A stretch of DNA of 64,000 nucleotides from Bacteroidetes bacterium GWF2_41_31 (GCA_001769215.1 MEOL01000035.1:1-64000); one strand, 5' to 3'; counted from the stretch's first letter, positions 1-9,435 are shown. Notes: generated by a model not told the origin, from the sequence alone. Program-made: numbers and translations.

Positions 1-35
1 ATAATCAGCTAATTACAAAGTAATTGGCTGATTAT
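1..35 (+). terminator. Hairpin at window edge, probable terminator
   Basis: Inverted repeat seen directly: a 16-base left arm (1-16) and right arm (20-35) pair at 15 of 16 positions around an AAA loop, followed by TTTTCC. It probably ends transcription of a plus-strand gene lying before the window. It may also stop minus-strand transcription from engB, but the minus-strand tail lies outside the window. Confidence 0.45.
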
Positions 36-69
36 TTTCCTTAACTAATTGACATTGGCCGGCAGACAG

Positions 70-92
70 GGGTCCCCTAAAGGGGAAGTGGC
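70..92. repeat. CCCTAAAGGG-core repeat, copy near engB
   Basis: The bases 74-85 form CCCC-TAAA-GGGG and sit in a GC-rich patch inside an AT-rich spacer. The same ten-base core occurs twice more in the loops of the two hairpins at 63.8-63.9 kb. Here no long flanking inverted repeat is visible, so the relation to those copies is an inference from the core only. Confidence 0.3.
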
Positions 93-138
93 TGAAATTC
101 AGTTATCATGATTCACCTTTTTAGACCAGACTCTTTGA

Positions 139-759
139 TTATATTCCGGATTTTTTTTGGTCGTGATAAAGGGTGTTTAAGCTATCGATGTAATCGAGCA
201 AGGCTTCACGCCCATCTCCCTTTTCGGCAGAAGTAACAACCATCGGAGGCAATTCTTCCCATTCCTCAAGCAATTTATGGCGATAAGCTTCTTCGTTATT
301 GGTAAGTTGCATGGGCTTGAGTTTATCAGCTTTGGTGAACACCAGGGTAAATGGAATTTCTGACAAGGCCAGCCACTCCATAAACTCCAAGTCATTTTTC
401 TGGGGTTCGTGCCTGATATCAATCAACACAAAAACACAGACCAGGTTTTCGCGCCGAAGCAGGTAATTCCTGATCATTTTCTCCCACTTCTCACGTTCTG
501 ATTTCGATCGTTTGGCAAATCCGTAACCCGGCAAATCCACCAGATACCAGGAGGTATTGATAACGAAATGGTTGATGGTAATAGTCTTCCCCGGAGTTCC
601 GGATATTTTGGCCAGCTTTCGGCGGCTTGTGATCATGTTAATCAGCGACGACTTCCCAACATTTGAACGGCCAATAAAAGCATATTCCGGCTTGTCGGGT
701 TTCGGACACAACCTTACATCGGTGTTCGACATGATAAAGTCGGCATACTGAATAATCAT
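139..759 (-). CDS. engB: Ribosome-biogenesis GTPase EngB (YsxC/YihA)
   Basis: TRAFAC-class GTPase needed for late maturation of the large ribosomal subunit, acting in the cytoplasm. All G motifs are present in order: GRSNVGKSS (about residues 30-38), the SGTPGKT switch I region (53-59), DLPGYG (75-80), TKAD (142-145) and TSAEKGDG (176-183). The 206-residue length is normal for the family. It is the last gene of a minus-strand run behind the two acyltransferase genes, 4 bases after the stop of the preceding gene, so co-transcription is likely. ATG start at 759; no better in-frame start is seen. Confidence 0.96.
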   Translation of the reverse strand: MIIQYADFIMSNTDVRLCPKPDKPEYAFIGRSNVGKSSLINMITSRRKLAKISGTPGKTITINHFVINTSWYLVDLPGYGFAKRSKSEREKWEKMIRNYLLRRENLVCVFVLIDIRHEPQKNDLEFMEWLALSEIPFTLVFTKADKLKPMQLTNNEEAYRHKLLEEWEELPPMVVTSAEKGDGREALLDYIDSLNTLYHDQKKSGI

Positions 760-763
760 AATA

Positions 764-1702
764 TTATTGCTTTTTGTAGGTGGTAAGATGACGCTCTACT
801 TTAACAGGAAAAATATCCGCAACCGTCAGTAATATCCCGGTTTCTTCCACCTCTCCAAAATGATCGTTTAAGGCGGTACCAAAACTCTTCATGGTTGATG
901 ACAGATTCATGTACGCGTTTACAAGAGGCGGGATATTTTCACCAAGTTTTCTAACTTTTTGAACCAGGATCCGGTAATTTTCTTCATAATTACAACCGGT
1001 AAATATACTATCCAGGATTTTTGAGTCAGTATAAAGTGGTAACGGGTGGTGAGGATAGATCAGCTTTTCCGGATCAGGGAAATACTTTTGCATGAAAAAC
1101 AAGATCAAATCACGGGCAAACTTGTCAAAATCAAGGTACATGGTTACTTTTCCAAACAAGAACTTCACTTCAGGATTATTGATCAGGATAGCTCCAATAC
1201 CATCCCAAAGGTTATCCAGCGCGTACATGCCACGCCGCAAATTGAAAGTAGGCTGATAATAGGGTTGTACGAACGAACGGCCCAGCTCAATGGTGTATGG
1301 AAAGTATTGATCGATGAAATTTTTTGTGTACTTAAACAAATGTGCGGCAGGCGATTGTACAAAACCCTTTTCATCAATAAATAAATTTTTACAAAGTGCA
1401 TAACGATATCCGCCAACAATTTCCTTTTCAGCCGAATCCCATACGATCATTTGTTCAAATGCGTGTTCCCCAATATCATACTCGTCAATATCGATTTCTT
1501 TTCCGGTACCTCCACCGGCATCACGAAAAGTGACCTCGCGTAATCGTCCTATTTCACGTAACACGTGTGGCGCATTTTTATCATTTAAAATATAAATCTC
1601 ATTTTGACCGTTATTGGCTTTGCGCAAAAACCTATCCTGATTAAGCTCATCGATCATCAGTTGCTTGTCAACAGGAGGAATAATTGTTTTCATTGAAACC
1701 AT
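764..1702 (-). CDS. glsB: GNAT-fold N-acyltransferase, GlsB-like
   Basis: A hemolysin/OlsB-type acyltransferase of the GNAT superfamily. The N-terminal two thirds hold the region with [15 protein letters not shown] and [13 protein letters not shown] that characterises this group. In Bacteroides thetaiotaomicron the neighbouring genes glsB (N-acyltransferase) and glsA (O-acyltransferase) make glycine lipids; the same two protein types lie side by side here, so N-acylation of glycine or a related amino acid with an acyl-ACP donor is the best inference. Ornithine-lipid-type activity (OlsB) is the alternative. Two start codons are possible, ATG at 1702 and ATG at 1693 (MKTIIPP); the second is equally plausible. 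Confidence 0.7.
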   Translation of the reverse strand: MVSMKTIIPPVDKQLMIDELNQDRFLRKANNGQNEIYILNDKNAPHVLREIGRLREVTFRDAGGGTGKEIDIDEYDIGEHAFEQMIVWDSAEKEIVGGYRYALCKNLFIDEKGFVQSPAAHLFKYTKNFIDQYFPYTIELGRSFVQPYYQPTFNLRRGMYALDNLWDGIGAILINNPEVKFLFGKVTMYLDFDKFARDLILFFMQKYFPDPEKLIYPHHPLPLYTDSKILDSIFTGCNYEENYRILVQKVRKLGENIPPLVNAYMNLSSTMKSFGTALNDHFGEVEETGILLTVADIFPVKVERHLTTYKKQ

Positions 1703-1725
1703 GTTTGTACTTTAATTACTAAATA

Positions 1726-2580
1726 TCAAATTGAAATAAATGGAGCCGTATTGCCTGTGCCCATCGTGTAAACATATTTGCGTATTAATTCGGCCCACTC
1801 GCCGGGTGAATGCTTTTTATCCAGTTCCTGCCATGAAATGGGTTTCCCAAAATGAATGGTGATGGTTTGTCCGCGTTGTTTTTCAAACTCATCCACCAGG
1901 TAAAGCATCTCCAAATTGGCCTTGATGCCCAGTCTTTTTCTGATGTTCGATAAATAATAGAAAAAGTTGGAGTTTCTCCCCTCGATAAATGTTGGGATGA
2001 TATCCCGCTTAAACCTTCGCGCTTTGGTAACAAAAGTGCTTTTCCATTCAAGGTCAATAATTATTTTACCCCGCATGCGTGAAACCAATCCAAAAGGGAA
2101 ATAGCATATTATTTGATTAGATGCGAAAGTTTCGTTAATAACCTGAATGTTTTGCGCGTTGCTGCCATGCTTATTGATGGGGATAAACAGCACCTCCAGG
2201 TTGTTGATATTCATCAGAATATCATTTACCGGAAACACAATGTCCTTGCGAACCTTGCTCACGGCAAGCATTAAGGCAAGTCCGTCCATACCACCTAACG
2301 GATGATTGGATGCAATAATACAACCGCTTTCCATGGGGATGTTTTCAATGCCAGTTACCTCCAACTTCACTTTCATATCATTCAACACGGCATCGATAAA
2401 ATCAACGCCCTGTAAATGACCATGTCTTGAAAGGTATCCATTCAGCTCATCCACATGGATGATGCGTTTAAGATAAGATAAAACAAATCCGGGTATCATT
2501 TTCCTGAGCAAAGGGTTCTTGTCATCAAGCACTTGCTCCAGGATAATTGGTTTTGTCGTAAAATCCTTCGTTTCTGACAT
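1726..2580 (-). CDS. glsA: PlsC-like O-acyltransferase, GlsA-like
   Basis: Membrane-associated acyltransferase of the PlsC/hemolysin type. The catalytic block reads ASNHPLGGMDG near residues 90-100: the His and Asp of the usual H-x4-D motif are separated by five residues, as in GlsA/OlsA-like proteins of this phylum, and a later substrate-binding block (YFPFGLVSR) follows. With the adjacent GNAT gene it probably completes an amino-acid lipid (glycine lipid) by O-acylation. It is the first gene of a three-gene run (this, GlsB-like, engB), 23 bases before the next start, and has a TAnnTTTG box just upstream at 2607-2614. Confidence 0.7.
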   Translation of the reverse strand: MSETKDFTTKPIILEQVLDDKNPLLRKMIPGFVLSYLKRIIHVDELNGYLSRHGHLQGVDFIDAVLNDMKVKLEVTGIENIPMESGCIIASNHPLGGMDGLALMLAVSKVRKDIVFPVNDILMNINNLEVLFIPINKHGSNAQNIQVINETFASNQIICYFPFGLVSRMRGKIIIDLEWKSTFVTKARRFKRDIIPTFIEGRNSNFFYYLSNIRKRLGIKANLEMLYLVDEFEKQRGQTITIHFGKPISWQELDKKHSPGEWAELIRKYVYTMGTGNTAPFISI

Positions 2581-2606
2581 GCGGAATTAATTCTTTTGGC
2601 AATTGA

Positions 2607-2614
2607 CAAAGATA
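2607..2614 (-). promoter_or_regulatory. -7 box before the acyltransferase/engB run
   Basis: On the minus strand this reads TATCTTTG, a full match to the Bacteroidota TAnnTTTG -7 element, 26 bases before the GlsA-like ATG. A TTG lies 23 bases further upstream, slightly longer than the usual 19-21 spacing. It would drive the three genes leftwards. Confidence 0.5.
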
Positions 2615-2663
2615 ATGCAATTGGTGGTGACTGCTGTCAATACAGGTGATTTTCGTAAATAGA

Positions 2664-2696
2664 AAAAGGCCGTTCCAAAATTTGAAACAGCCTTTT
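2664..2696 (-). terminator. Rho-independent terminator after ompH
   Basis: Imperfect inverted repeat with outer arms AAAAGGC (2664-2670) and GCCTTTT (2690-2696); read on the minus strand the stem is followed by a T-run. It separates the bamA-ompH group from the acyltransferase genes. Confidence 0.65.
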
Positions 2697-2773
2697 CCAT
2701 AAAATGTTATTTTGATATTTTTACCGCTTCTGCAGGTTACAGAATCAAGTGCGCGTACTTCAAAATGCAATTC

Positions 2774-3292
2774 TTATTTTATGCCAAGTTTGGTCTTTAC
2801 CAAAGGCAATACATTATCGCCATTATCGTAAAAAACGAGGGCACCGGTTCCGACATCAAAAATGTAGTTGTAGTTGTTTTCACGGGCTACATCAGAGATG
2901 GCTTTTTTAACTTTCTCGATAAGAGGATTAAAAAGCTCGGCTTGTTTGGCACTCAAATCCTGATCGGCTGATTGTTGGAAAGCCTGAATACGAGCCTGCA
3001 AATCAGTGATTTCTTTTTCTTTCGTCTGACGAATTAAATCAGACATGGTAGCCACATTGTCCTGATAGGATGCCACTTTTGTCTGGTATTCCATCCCCAT
3101 AGTACTCATTTGCTGGTCAAGATAATCAGCGTAAGCTTTCAATTCCTTTTGCAAGGAATCGGTTTCCGGCATCAACGAGAGAATTTCGTTTGAGTCGATA
3201 TAACCAAATTTTGCTCCGGTTTGAGCTGTTCCTGTAAAGGAGACCAGTACGATGAGCGATAATAATACCAATGCATTTTTTAACGATTTCAT
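2774..3292 (-). CDS. OmpH/Skp-like periplasmic chaperone (second copy)
   Basis: Skp-family chaperone that holds unfolded outer-membrane proteins in the periplasm on their way to BamA. A Sec signal peptide (MKSLKNALVLLSLIVLVSF, cut near TAQ) is followed by the family's start FGYIDSNEILSLMPE, a long charged helical coiled coil (about residues 50-125) and a C-terminal strand region. The start is set to ATG 3292, 16 codons inside the longest open frame, because it begins the signal peptide and has a TAnnTTTG box upstream. It is a paralogue of the gene immediately upstream. Confidence 0.9.
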   Translation of the reverse strand: MKSLKNALVLLSLIVLVSFTGTAQTGAKFGYIDSNEILSLMPETDSLQKELKAYADYLDQQMSTMGMEYQTKVASYQDNVATMSDLIRQTKEKEITDLQARIQAFQQSADQDLSAKQAELFNPLIEKVKKAISDVARENNYNYIFDVGTGALVFYDNGDNVLPLVKTKLGIK

Positions 3293-3337
3293 TTTTTGTT
3301 CTATAAGTTTGATTAAAAATAATCCAAATTCAGGCGG

Positions 3338-3345
3338 CAAACATA
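3338..3345 (-). promoter_or_regulatory. -7 box before second ompH gene
   Basis: Minus-strand TATGTTTG matches TAnnTTTG and lies about 45 bases before the ATG at 3292. It suggests that the second ompH gene can be transcribed on its own. No convincing -33 element is seen. Confidence 0.4.
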
Positions 3346-3423
3346 CTAAAAAATCACAATTCCTTCACTATTGAATTTTTAAAGGACTGATTTATTATGA
3401 AATATTAACAAGACAAATCCAAG

Positions 3424-4002
3424 CTACTTTTCACCGCGTGCACGCTGATCGCGTTTCACGGTTTGCATCACATTGCCCACTTCATCCAGCACATCGTCAC
3501 TGATATCAAATTCGGGATTTGTGTACAACAGTGTCATTCCTCCGGCTTTATCAAAAACGAAGGCATAATTCCGTGTAGCAGCGATGGTTTCGATGGCATT
3601 ATACACTTTTTCCTGAATGGGCTTAACCAGCTCCTGGCGTTTCTGGAAAAGATCGCCCTCGGGACCAAAATATTTACGCTGGAGTTCTTTGACTTCCTGC
3701 TCTTTTTTAACGATTTCGTCTTCTCGTTTCTTTTTTACATCTTCAGGTAGCAATACCGATTCGGCCTGATACTTTTTATACAGATCGCTCACCAGGGTAT
3801 AGCTGGCTTCGATTTCCTTTTGCCAATTTTTCGACAACTCGTCAAGTTCGTCCTGGGCATCCTGAAATTCAGGAATGTTATCGAGTATGTATTCCGTATC
3901 CACGTATGCATACTTCTGGTTTTGGGCGTTTGCGCTGTTTATCCCGGCGATTAAAAAAACGCTTAAAAACAGTGAGCCAAATATTACTTTTATTGTTCTC
4001 AT
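3424..4002 (-). CDS. ompH: OmpH/Skp-like periplasmic chaperone (first copy)
   Basis: Skp-family outer-membrane protein chaperone. It has a signal peptide ending near INSANAQ, the motif KYAYVDTEYILDNIPEF, a charged coiled coil rich in Lys and Glu (about residues 55-125) and the tail YAFVFDKAGGMTLLY typical of OmpH proteins in Bacteroidota. It lies 52 bases downstream of bamA, the usual arrangement of client chaperone next to the insertion machine. A good promoter-like sequence lies in the gap, so it may be boosted independently of bamA. Confidence 0.93.
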   Translation of the reverse strand: MRTIKVIFGSLFLSVFLIAGINSANAQNQKYAYVDTEYILDNIPEFQDAQDELDELSKNWQKEIEASYTLVSDLYKKYQAESVLLPEDVKKKREDEIVKKEQEVKELQRKYFGPEGDLFQKRQELVKPIQEKVYNAIETIAATRNYAFVFDKAGGMTLLYTNPEFDISDDVLDEVGNVMQTVKRDQRARGEK

Positions 4003-4032
4003 AAGATTAATTATTTAATTCCAAATCAAATA

Positions 4033-4062
4033 CAAATATATTGCCAAAAACGGTTTAATCAA
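4033..4062 (-). promoter_or_regulatory. Promoter for the ompH genes
   Basis: On the minus strand TTG (complement of 4060-4062) is followed after exactly 19 bases by TATATTTG (4033-4040), the textbook Bacteroidota spacing. The -33 part lies inside the 3' end of bamA. Transcription would begin about 25-30 bases before the ompH ATG at 4002. Confidence 0.65.
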
Positions 4063-6700
4063 GTGACTGGTTAAGCGAGAAATGAAAATGGCTGCCGTTG
4101 GCCGTAGGAATACCTGGGATAGGATCGAATCCGTAGGCCCAGTCGAGACCCAGCATACCAAACATCGGCAGAAAGACCCTGATACCAACACCGGCAGAGC
4201 GTTTTATATCAAAAGGATCGAACCCTTGCGAACCAAGCCATGAATTTCCTGCTTCAACAAAAGTCAATGCATAAATGGTAGAAGTAGGAGCCAACGACAA
4301 CGGATACCGCAGTTCAAGGGAATATCGGGTAAACACTGTGCCACCAATATTTTTATCCTTGTAATAAAAAGGAGTTATCGATTCGTTTGTATAACCACGC
4401 ATGCCGATCACCTCACGACCATCGAAATTATTGTATCCTGAAAGGCCATCGCCGCCCAGGTAAAAACGCTCGAAAGGTGTCACTCCCAGATCGCTGTTAT
4501 AGTCGCCCAAATATCCAAACCTAAACTTGGAAGCCAGCACCAGTTTATCCATGAATTCAAAATACCAATAAGCTTTCACCTTCCATTTATGATACTCAAT
4601 CCATTTATACTTCTCATTTTCTTCCATTTTCGAATAATCTCTATTTGAAAATGCGGAGTATGGAGGAGTTAGCTCCAATCCCAATGACAAATCGGAACCA
4701 CGACGTGGATAAATGGGTTGATCGATGGAGTTACGTCCCAAAATAATTTCGTAACTCAGGTTATTAAATTTCCCGTTTCCATCGCCAATATAAAAAATGG
4801 TGCTGTAATTGGTCAGGTTATAAAGCTGAATATTGACGCCCTGGTAAAAGGTAAAAAAGTCATCGGGCCATTCAAGTCGTTTTCCAATACCAACTGTAAC
4901 CCCATTGATAACGAAGGAAGACCTCAACGTATCTGACTTAGGCAATCCATTTGAATAAATTGAATGGTAATATGAAACGGTAAGGGCATTGGGTTTTTTA
5001 CCACCCAACCAGGGTTCAGTAAATGAAACATTCCAACTTAAATAGTCTTTTCCATAGGTTTGAAACTTGAGAGCAAGCTTTTGCCCGTCACCTGATGGAA
5101 TCGGTTTCCAAGCGTCTTTTTTGAAGAAATTATTCAACGAGAAATTGTTAAAGCTCAATCCAATGGTGCCAATAATACGTCCATATCCCCAACCACCGGA
5201 GAGTTCGATTTGATCGGCAGAAGTTTCCTCCACTTCATATTCAATATCTACAGTTCCTTCGGCTGCATTGGGATTGATGTTTGGCGTGATGGATTCGGCA
5301 TTAAAATAACCCAGGTTGGCTAACTCGCGTGTGGTGCGAATGATGTCGGAACGGCTAAACAACTGCCCCGGTCGTGTCCGCAACTCACGGATGATGACAT
5401 GGTCGTTGGTTTTAAGGTTTCCTTTTACCGTAACCTCGTTAATACGGGCCTGCTTTCCTTCAAAAATCCTGATTTCCATGTCTATGGAATCATTATCTAC
5501 AAAGGTCTCGATGGGTTGCGCGTTAAAAAACAAGTAACCATTGTCCATGTATTGTGAACTCACATCAAAGCCATTGGGGTTGTACTGCAAGTTGGTTTCC
5601 AGAAGCTCTTTATTATAAACATCGCCTTTTTGAATTCCCAGAATAGCGCTTAAAAAGGCGGACGGGTAAACGGTGTTACCAACCCAGGTAATGTTCCGGA
5701 AATAGTACTTATTGCCTTCTTCAATGGTGATGTCGATGGCCAGGTTTTCGTTATCGACGCGATAAACGGTATCGAATACAATTTGTGCATCCCGGTATCC
5801 TTTTTTGTTGTATTTGGCGATGATCAGTTGGAGGTCGTCATGATAATTCGATTCGATATATTTTGAACCTTTAAAGAGATTGACACGGCAGTTTTGGTTA
5901 AAATAATCGATAAACTGGTTTCCGGCTTGTCCGAATTTTAGCTTCAACGATGATCCTGTCATATCAACCAACAAAGGACCCAGACTGTCGAGTGGGCGAA
6001 ATACTCCCCTGGCTTTGGTCTCTTTCATCGAAGACTTCACGGCGTCATCATTCAGCGCTTCGTTGCCAAAAAAGTTGATGTCCTTGATTTTAACTTTTTT
6101 GTTTTTTTTGATGGTAATGACCAGGTCGACAAAATTATCGTTTTTTTTATCTGATTTTTCCACAACCGAAACCTCACTATTTAAAAAACCCTTTTCTGAA
6201 TAGAATTTTTGAATAATGTTTTTTGTCCGGATAATCAAGTGATCAGTCACCACATCACCCCTGGTCAGGTTAATTTTTTCCCTGATGTCATCAGCTTCGG
6301 TTTTTCTGATTCCTTCAAATGAAAACTTGGCCAAACGTGGCCGCTCCTTCAGGTTGATACTTAAAAAGATATTATTGCCCTTTATGCTGGTGGCTGTGAT
6401 GCTGATGTTATCAAATAATCCCTGATCCCACAACTTCCTGATGGCGCTTGTGATTTCATCGCCCGGAATTTTCACCCTTTTGCCAATTTCAATTTCCGAA
6501 AGCATGATGATGACATTCTTGTCAAGGAATTCAACCCCTGTAACCTCCACCCCGCCGATGATATACTCAACCGGTTTTTCATAATTTATCTTTGATAAAT
6601 CGCTTCCGAGGCTAATTTGGGCAACCCCCTGTTGGTCAATAAGTACAAGACCTATCAACAAACAAAATACCGCTATTTTTCCAACTACTTTAATCATCAA
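4055..6700 (-). CDS. bamA: Outer-membrane protein assembly factor BamA
   Basis: Core subunit of the BAM complex that inserts beta-barrel proteins into the outer membrane. It has an N-terminal signal peptide (to about residue 28), a series of POTRA repeats (about 45-470, first one IGGVEVTGVEFLD, others recognisable by GN..Y/N...I patterns) and a 16-strand-type barrel. The L6 loop signature GMRGYTN is present and the protein ends in an aromatic-rich last strand. At 881 residues it is somewhat longer than enteric BamA, as usual in this phylum. One base separates its ATG from the uppS stop, so the two genes are co-transcribed. Confidence 0.96.
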   Translation of the reverse strand: MMIKVVGKIAVFCLLIGLVLIDQQGVAQISLGSDLSKINYEKPVEYIIGGVEVTGVEFLDKNVIIMLSEIEIGKRVKIPGDEITSAIRKLWDQGLFDNISITATSIKGNNIFLSINLKERPRLAKFSFEGIRKTEADDIREKINLTRGDVVTDHLIIRTKNIIQKFYSEKGFLNSEVSVVEKSDKKNDNFVDLVITIKKNKKVKIKDINFFGNEALNDDAVKSSMKETKARGVFRPLDSLGPLLVDMTGSSLKLKFGQAGNQFIDYFNQNCRVNLFKGSKYIESNYHDDLQLIIAKYNKKGYRDAQIVFDTVYRVDNENLAIDITIEEGNKYYFRNITWVGNTVYPSAFLSAILGIQKGDVYNKELLETNLQYNPNGFDVSSQYMDNGYLFFNAQPIETFVDNDSIDMEIRIFEGKQARINEVTVKGNLKTNDHVIIRELRTRPGQLFSRSDIIRTTRELANLGYFNAESITPNINPNAAEGTVDIEYEVEETSADQIELSGGWGYGRIIGTIGLSFNNFSLNNFFKKDAWKPIPSGDGQKLALKFQTYGKDYLSWNVSFTEPWLGGKKPNALTVSYYHSIYSNGLPKSDTLRSSFVINGVTVGIGKRLEWPDDFFTFYQGVNIQLYNLTNYSTIFYIGDGNGKFNNLSYEIILGRNSIDQPIYPRRGSDLSLGLELTPPYSAFSNRDYSKMEENEKYKWIEYHKWKVKAYWYFEFMDKLVLASKFRFGYLGDYNSDLGVTPFERFYLGGDGLSGYNNFDGREVIGMRGYTNESITPFYYKDKNIGGTVFTRYSLELRYPLSLAPTSTIYALTFVEAGNSWLGSQGFDPFDIKRSAGVGIRVFLPMFGMLGLDWAYGFDPIPGIPTANGSHFHFSLNQSLD

Positions 6701-6701
6701 A

Positions 6702-7463
6702 CTATTTAGCTTTTAATTGGTCACTTGTCATACCAAACCGACGTTCGCGTATTTGATACTCTACGATTGCTTCGTAAAAATCTTCTTTTTTAAATTCGGG
6801 CCACAAAGTGGGTGTAAAATAAAACTCGGCATAAGCAACCTGCCAAAGCAGATAATTGCTGACACGAAGTTCCCCGCTGGTTCTAATAACCAATTCGGGA
6901 TCGGGAATGCCTGCAGTTGTCAAACAGCCCGCGAAGAGGTGCTCATCAATTTCGTCCGGGTTAAGTTGGTTTTGGCTGACCATCACGGCAATTTTACGGG
7001 CTGCTTCTACAATTTCCCAACGAGCACTATAACTCATGGCCAGTGTGAGCACCATGCGCGAATTGGAGGACGTTTTCTCAATGGTTTCCATCAAATGTTG
7101 GTAATTCTCCGGTGGCAGGCTTTTCAAGTCGCCAATAGCGTTTAAACTAACATCATTTTTGTTGAGGGTATCCAATTCGTTTACGATGGTTTCAACAAAT
7201 AAATTCATCAAGGCATCAACTTCATCTTTGGGACGGTTCCAGTTTTCTGTAGAAAACGTATAGAGTGTTAGATATTTAATGCCAAGTTCAACAGCAGCTT
7301 CGGTAATTTCACGCACCGATTCAACACCTTCGTGATGACCCAAGAGACGCTCTTTGCCTTGCTTTAAAGCCCACCTTCCGTTACCATCCATAATGATGGC
7401 CACATGTTGTGGCAATTTTTCCAGGCATATTTTATCTTTAGCACTTACCATCCTGTCATTCAT
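6702..7463 (-). CDS. uppS: Isoprenyl transferase (undecaprenyl diphosphate synthase)
   Basis: cis-Prenyltransferase making the C55 lipid carrier for peptidoglycan and polysaccharide synthesis. The catalytic motif MDGNGRW (Asp26) opens the protein, GHHEGVESV follows, and the C-terminal RTSGELRVSNYLLWQ...AEFYF signature with the Arg and Ser of the diphosphate site is intact. The 253 residues are normal. The order DUF6089-uppS-bamA-ompH is a common Bacteroidota arrangement linking lipid-carrier and outer-membrane assembly genes. Confidence 0.96.
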   Translation of the reverse strand: MNDRMVSAKDKICLEKLPQHVAIIMDGNGRWALKQGKERLLGHHEGVESVREITEAAVELGIKYLTLYTFSTENWNRPKDEVDALMNLFVETIVNELDTLNKNDVSLNAIGDLKSLPPENYQHLMETIEKTSSNSRMVLTLAMSYSARWEIVEAARKIAVMVSQNQLNPDEIDEHLFAGCLTTAGIPDPELVIRTSGELRVSNYLLWQVAYAEFYFTPTLWPEFKKEDFYEAIVEYQIRERRFGMTSDQLKAK

Positions 7464-8297
7464 TTACCATTTGAGGGAGTTACACCTTTTTTTGCTGTAC
7501 AAGTCGAACTTATAACTGATGGTTAAACCCGCGTAAGCCACCCAATCGAAATTTTTCTCTTCCCCACGTTGCATATTGGGTTGATGGTTTAATGTGGGAT
7601 CGCTTAATAATTCAGCGCCATTGTCCGGATTGATATTCTCCCCTTTGAGGTAGTAAGTTTTACTTACATCATCAATATAATCGGTAAAGGTTTTGCGCAT
7701 GCCCCATTCAAAATTGAGCCCAATCCGTTTTGAAAGACTGTACTTAAACCCAAAACCAAAGGGCACGGAGAAACTATATTTGCTGTAAGGGCTTCTTCCT
7801 TTGAAACCTATGTTTTGCCCTTCGGTTCCCAGTGGGCGGAGTTTTACACCATCTAGCGATTTTGGAGTGTAGGTAAAAATGCCAACTCCGCCAAAGAGAT
7901 AAGGTGTAAAATAATCCATTTTACTTCCGGTGAAATATTCCCAAAAATTAAACTCGGCTACCACGGCCACATCGTTAAGTGTGGTTACGAAACTAAGATC
8001 ACGGTTGATTACCCCACTGAGCTTATCATCGGCTCCGGTTACCTTTCCCCTATAATAACTCAACCTGAACGACCACCTGGTGTTTTCGCTGTAACGGGCT
8101 GAAATACCGTATGATGGGCGTGTTTTTGCGAAAGGCAATCCGGGGTTGAATTCTCCAAGGTAATACGATCCTCCTCCAAACAGCCCTACTTCAAGATTTT
8201 GAGCCTGAGAAGTAAAGGCAAAAAGTACGATGATGACTCCAACTACGGCTCTACGGTATTGGTTCAATCTTTTCGGTTTTAAAATAATTCCTTCCAT
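7464..8297 (-). CDS. DUF6089-type outer-membrane beta-barrel protein
   Basis: Small predicted beta-barrel with signal peptide (hydrophobic VVGVIIVLFAFTSQAQ) followed by LEVGLFGGGSYYLGEFNP, which is characteristic of DUF6089 proteins found directly before uppS in this phylum. Alternating hydrophobic strands run through the protein and the end reads FDLYSKKR. Function unknown; an accessory role in outer-membrane assembly is suggested only by position. The start is taken as ATG 8297 (MEGIILK); a TTG six codons earlier (8315) is possible. Its stop abuts the uppS start. Confidence 0.8.
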   Translation of the reverse strand: MEGIILKPKRLNQYRRAVVGVIIVLFAFTSQAQNLEVGLFGGGSYYLGEFNPGLPFAKTRPSYGISARYSENTRWSFRLSYYRGKVTGADDKLSGVINRDLSFVTTLNDVAVVAEFNFWEYFTGSKMDYFTPYLFGGVGIFTYTPKSLDGVKLRPLGTEGQNIGFKGRSPYSKYSFSVPFGFGFKYSLSKRIGLNFEWGMRKTFTDYIDDVSKTYYLKGENINPDNGAELLSDPTLNHQPNMQRGEEKNFDWVAYAGLTISYKFDLYSKKRCNSLKW

Positions 8298-8419
8298 CCT
8301 GATTTTGAGCGCCAAAAATAATCCTTTTTTTTTTAGTTACTGCCATCGAAACCCCGGTTTCATTTTGCCATAGGGTACAGGCATTCAGTATATCAAACTC
8401 TATATCTTTTATTTTAGTA

Positions 8420-9319
8420 TCATGTGTAATAATTCGTTTGTTGGTTCCTGTAATCCATTCCCCAAAGCAATTTATCTCTGATGGTTGAAAAAAAGTTCTT
8501 GCCCGGCATTTGTACCAGATTAATCCCGAAATCGCATTTTCTCACGACGATTTCGGCTTCTTTTCCAATGGGCGATTGGCGTGAGTCCATACTCATCAGA
8601 TACTTTTCCTCTCTTCCTTCAATTCGCATTTTAATGACGCTGGAATCTTTAATCACGATAGGTCGTACGGTCAAATTATGAGATGCAATGGGAGCAATGA
8701 TCATATTTTGCGATCCGGGACTTACAATCGGGCCTCCAACGCTTAATGAATAAGCCGTTGATCCGGTAGGAGTCGCGATGATTAAACCATCTCCGTAATA
8801 AGAATTTAAAAAAAGATCGTCGACAAACACATGTACCATAATCAACGTAGGCGTCGCATTTCGGTATATGGCCAGGTCGTTGAGGGCAAAATTTATTTCG
8901 CCAAACAAATTTGCCGGTGCGTCTAATTGCAATAAAGAACGTTTGTCGAGTAAATAATTTCCTTCTTTGACATAGTTAACGGCTTCAACAATTTCATTTT
9001 TTGACATGCTCGACAAAAAACCCATCCTGCCCAGGTTGATTCCTAAAATGGGTACACCTGAATCTCTGACAAATGGCACAGTGTCGAGAATTGTCCCGTC
9101 TCCTCCAACGGAGAACAGCATGTCGATGCCGTTTTTTACTTCATCAAAGGTGATGAAACTTTTGGGTGAAGTGGGAAAATGAAGCTGACCGGTAACCGCT
9201 TTTAAATATGGTTCATAGAAAAGCACTTCTATTTGGGCCCGATGGAGCTCATCAAGCAACAGCTGCAGATACTGCTGATGTTGGTTAGAATAACCCTTAC
9301 CGAAAAGTGCAATTTTCAT
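8420..9319 (-). CDS. nadK: NAD kinase
   Basis: ATP-dependent NAD kinase, the source of NADP. The diagnostic GGDG (about residues 72-75), GINLGRMGFL, ND (147-148) and TPTGSTAYSLSVGGPI motifs are all present. The start is set to ATG 9319 (MKIALFGKGYS), 17 codons inside the longest frame, because the family begins at this first beta strand; this gives 299 residues. It is the first gene of the minus-strand run towards DUF6089, uppS and bamA, although a gap of about 120 bases follows. Confidence 0.95.
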   Translation of the reverse strand: MKIALFGKGYSNQHQQYLQLLLDELHRAQIEVLFYEPYLKAVTGQLHFPTSPKSFITFDEVKNGIDMLFSVGGDGTILDTVPFVRDSGVPILGINLGRMGFLSSMSKNEIVEAVNYVKEGNYLLDKRSLLQLDAPANLFGEINFALNDLAIYRNATPTLIMVHVFVDDLFLNSYYGDGLIIATPTGSTAYSLSVGGPIVSPGSQNMIIAPIASHNLTVRPIVIKDSSVIKMRIEGREEKYLMSMDSRQSPIGKEAEIVVRKCDFGINLVQMPGKNFFSTIRDKLLWGMDYRNQQTNYYT

Positions 9320-9435
9320 TTTCAGGTGTTTTTTAAGCAGACAAAAGTAATTTAAAATCCAGCTTACCAAAGAATGATTGAGGGTTAATAGCCTGAAACA
9401 GCTTATTATTAACGTTTTTTAACGGCAACAACCTG

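Noticed and set aside
1046-1384. 112-codon plus-strand frame
   Set aside because: Antisense to the well-supported GlsB-like gene.
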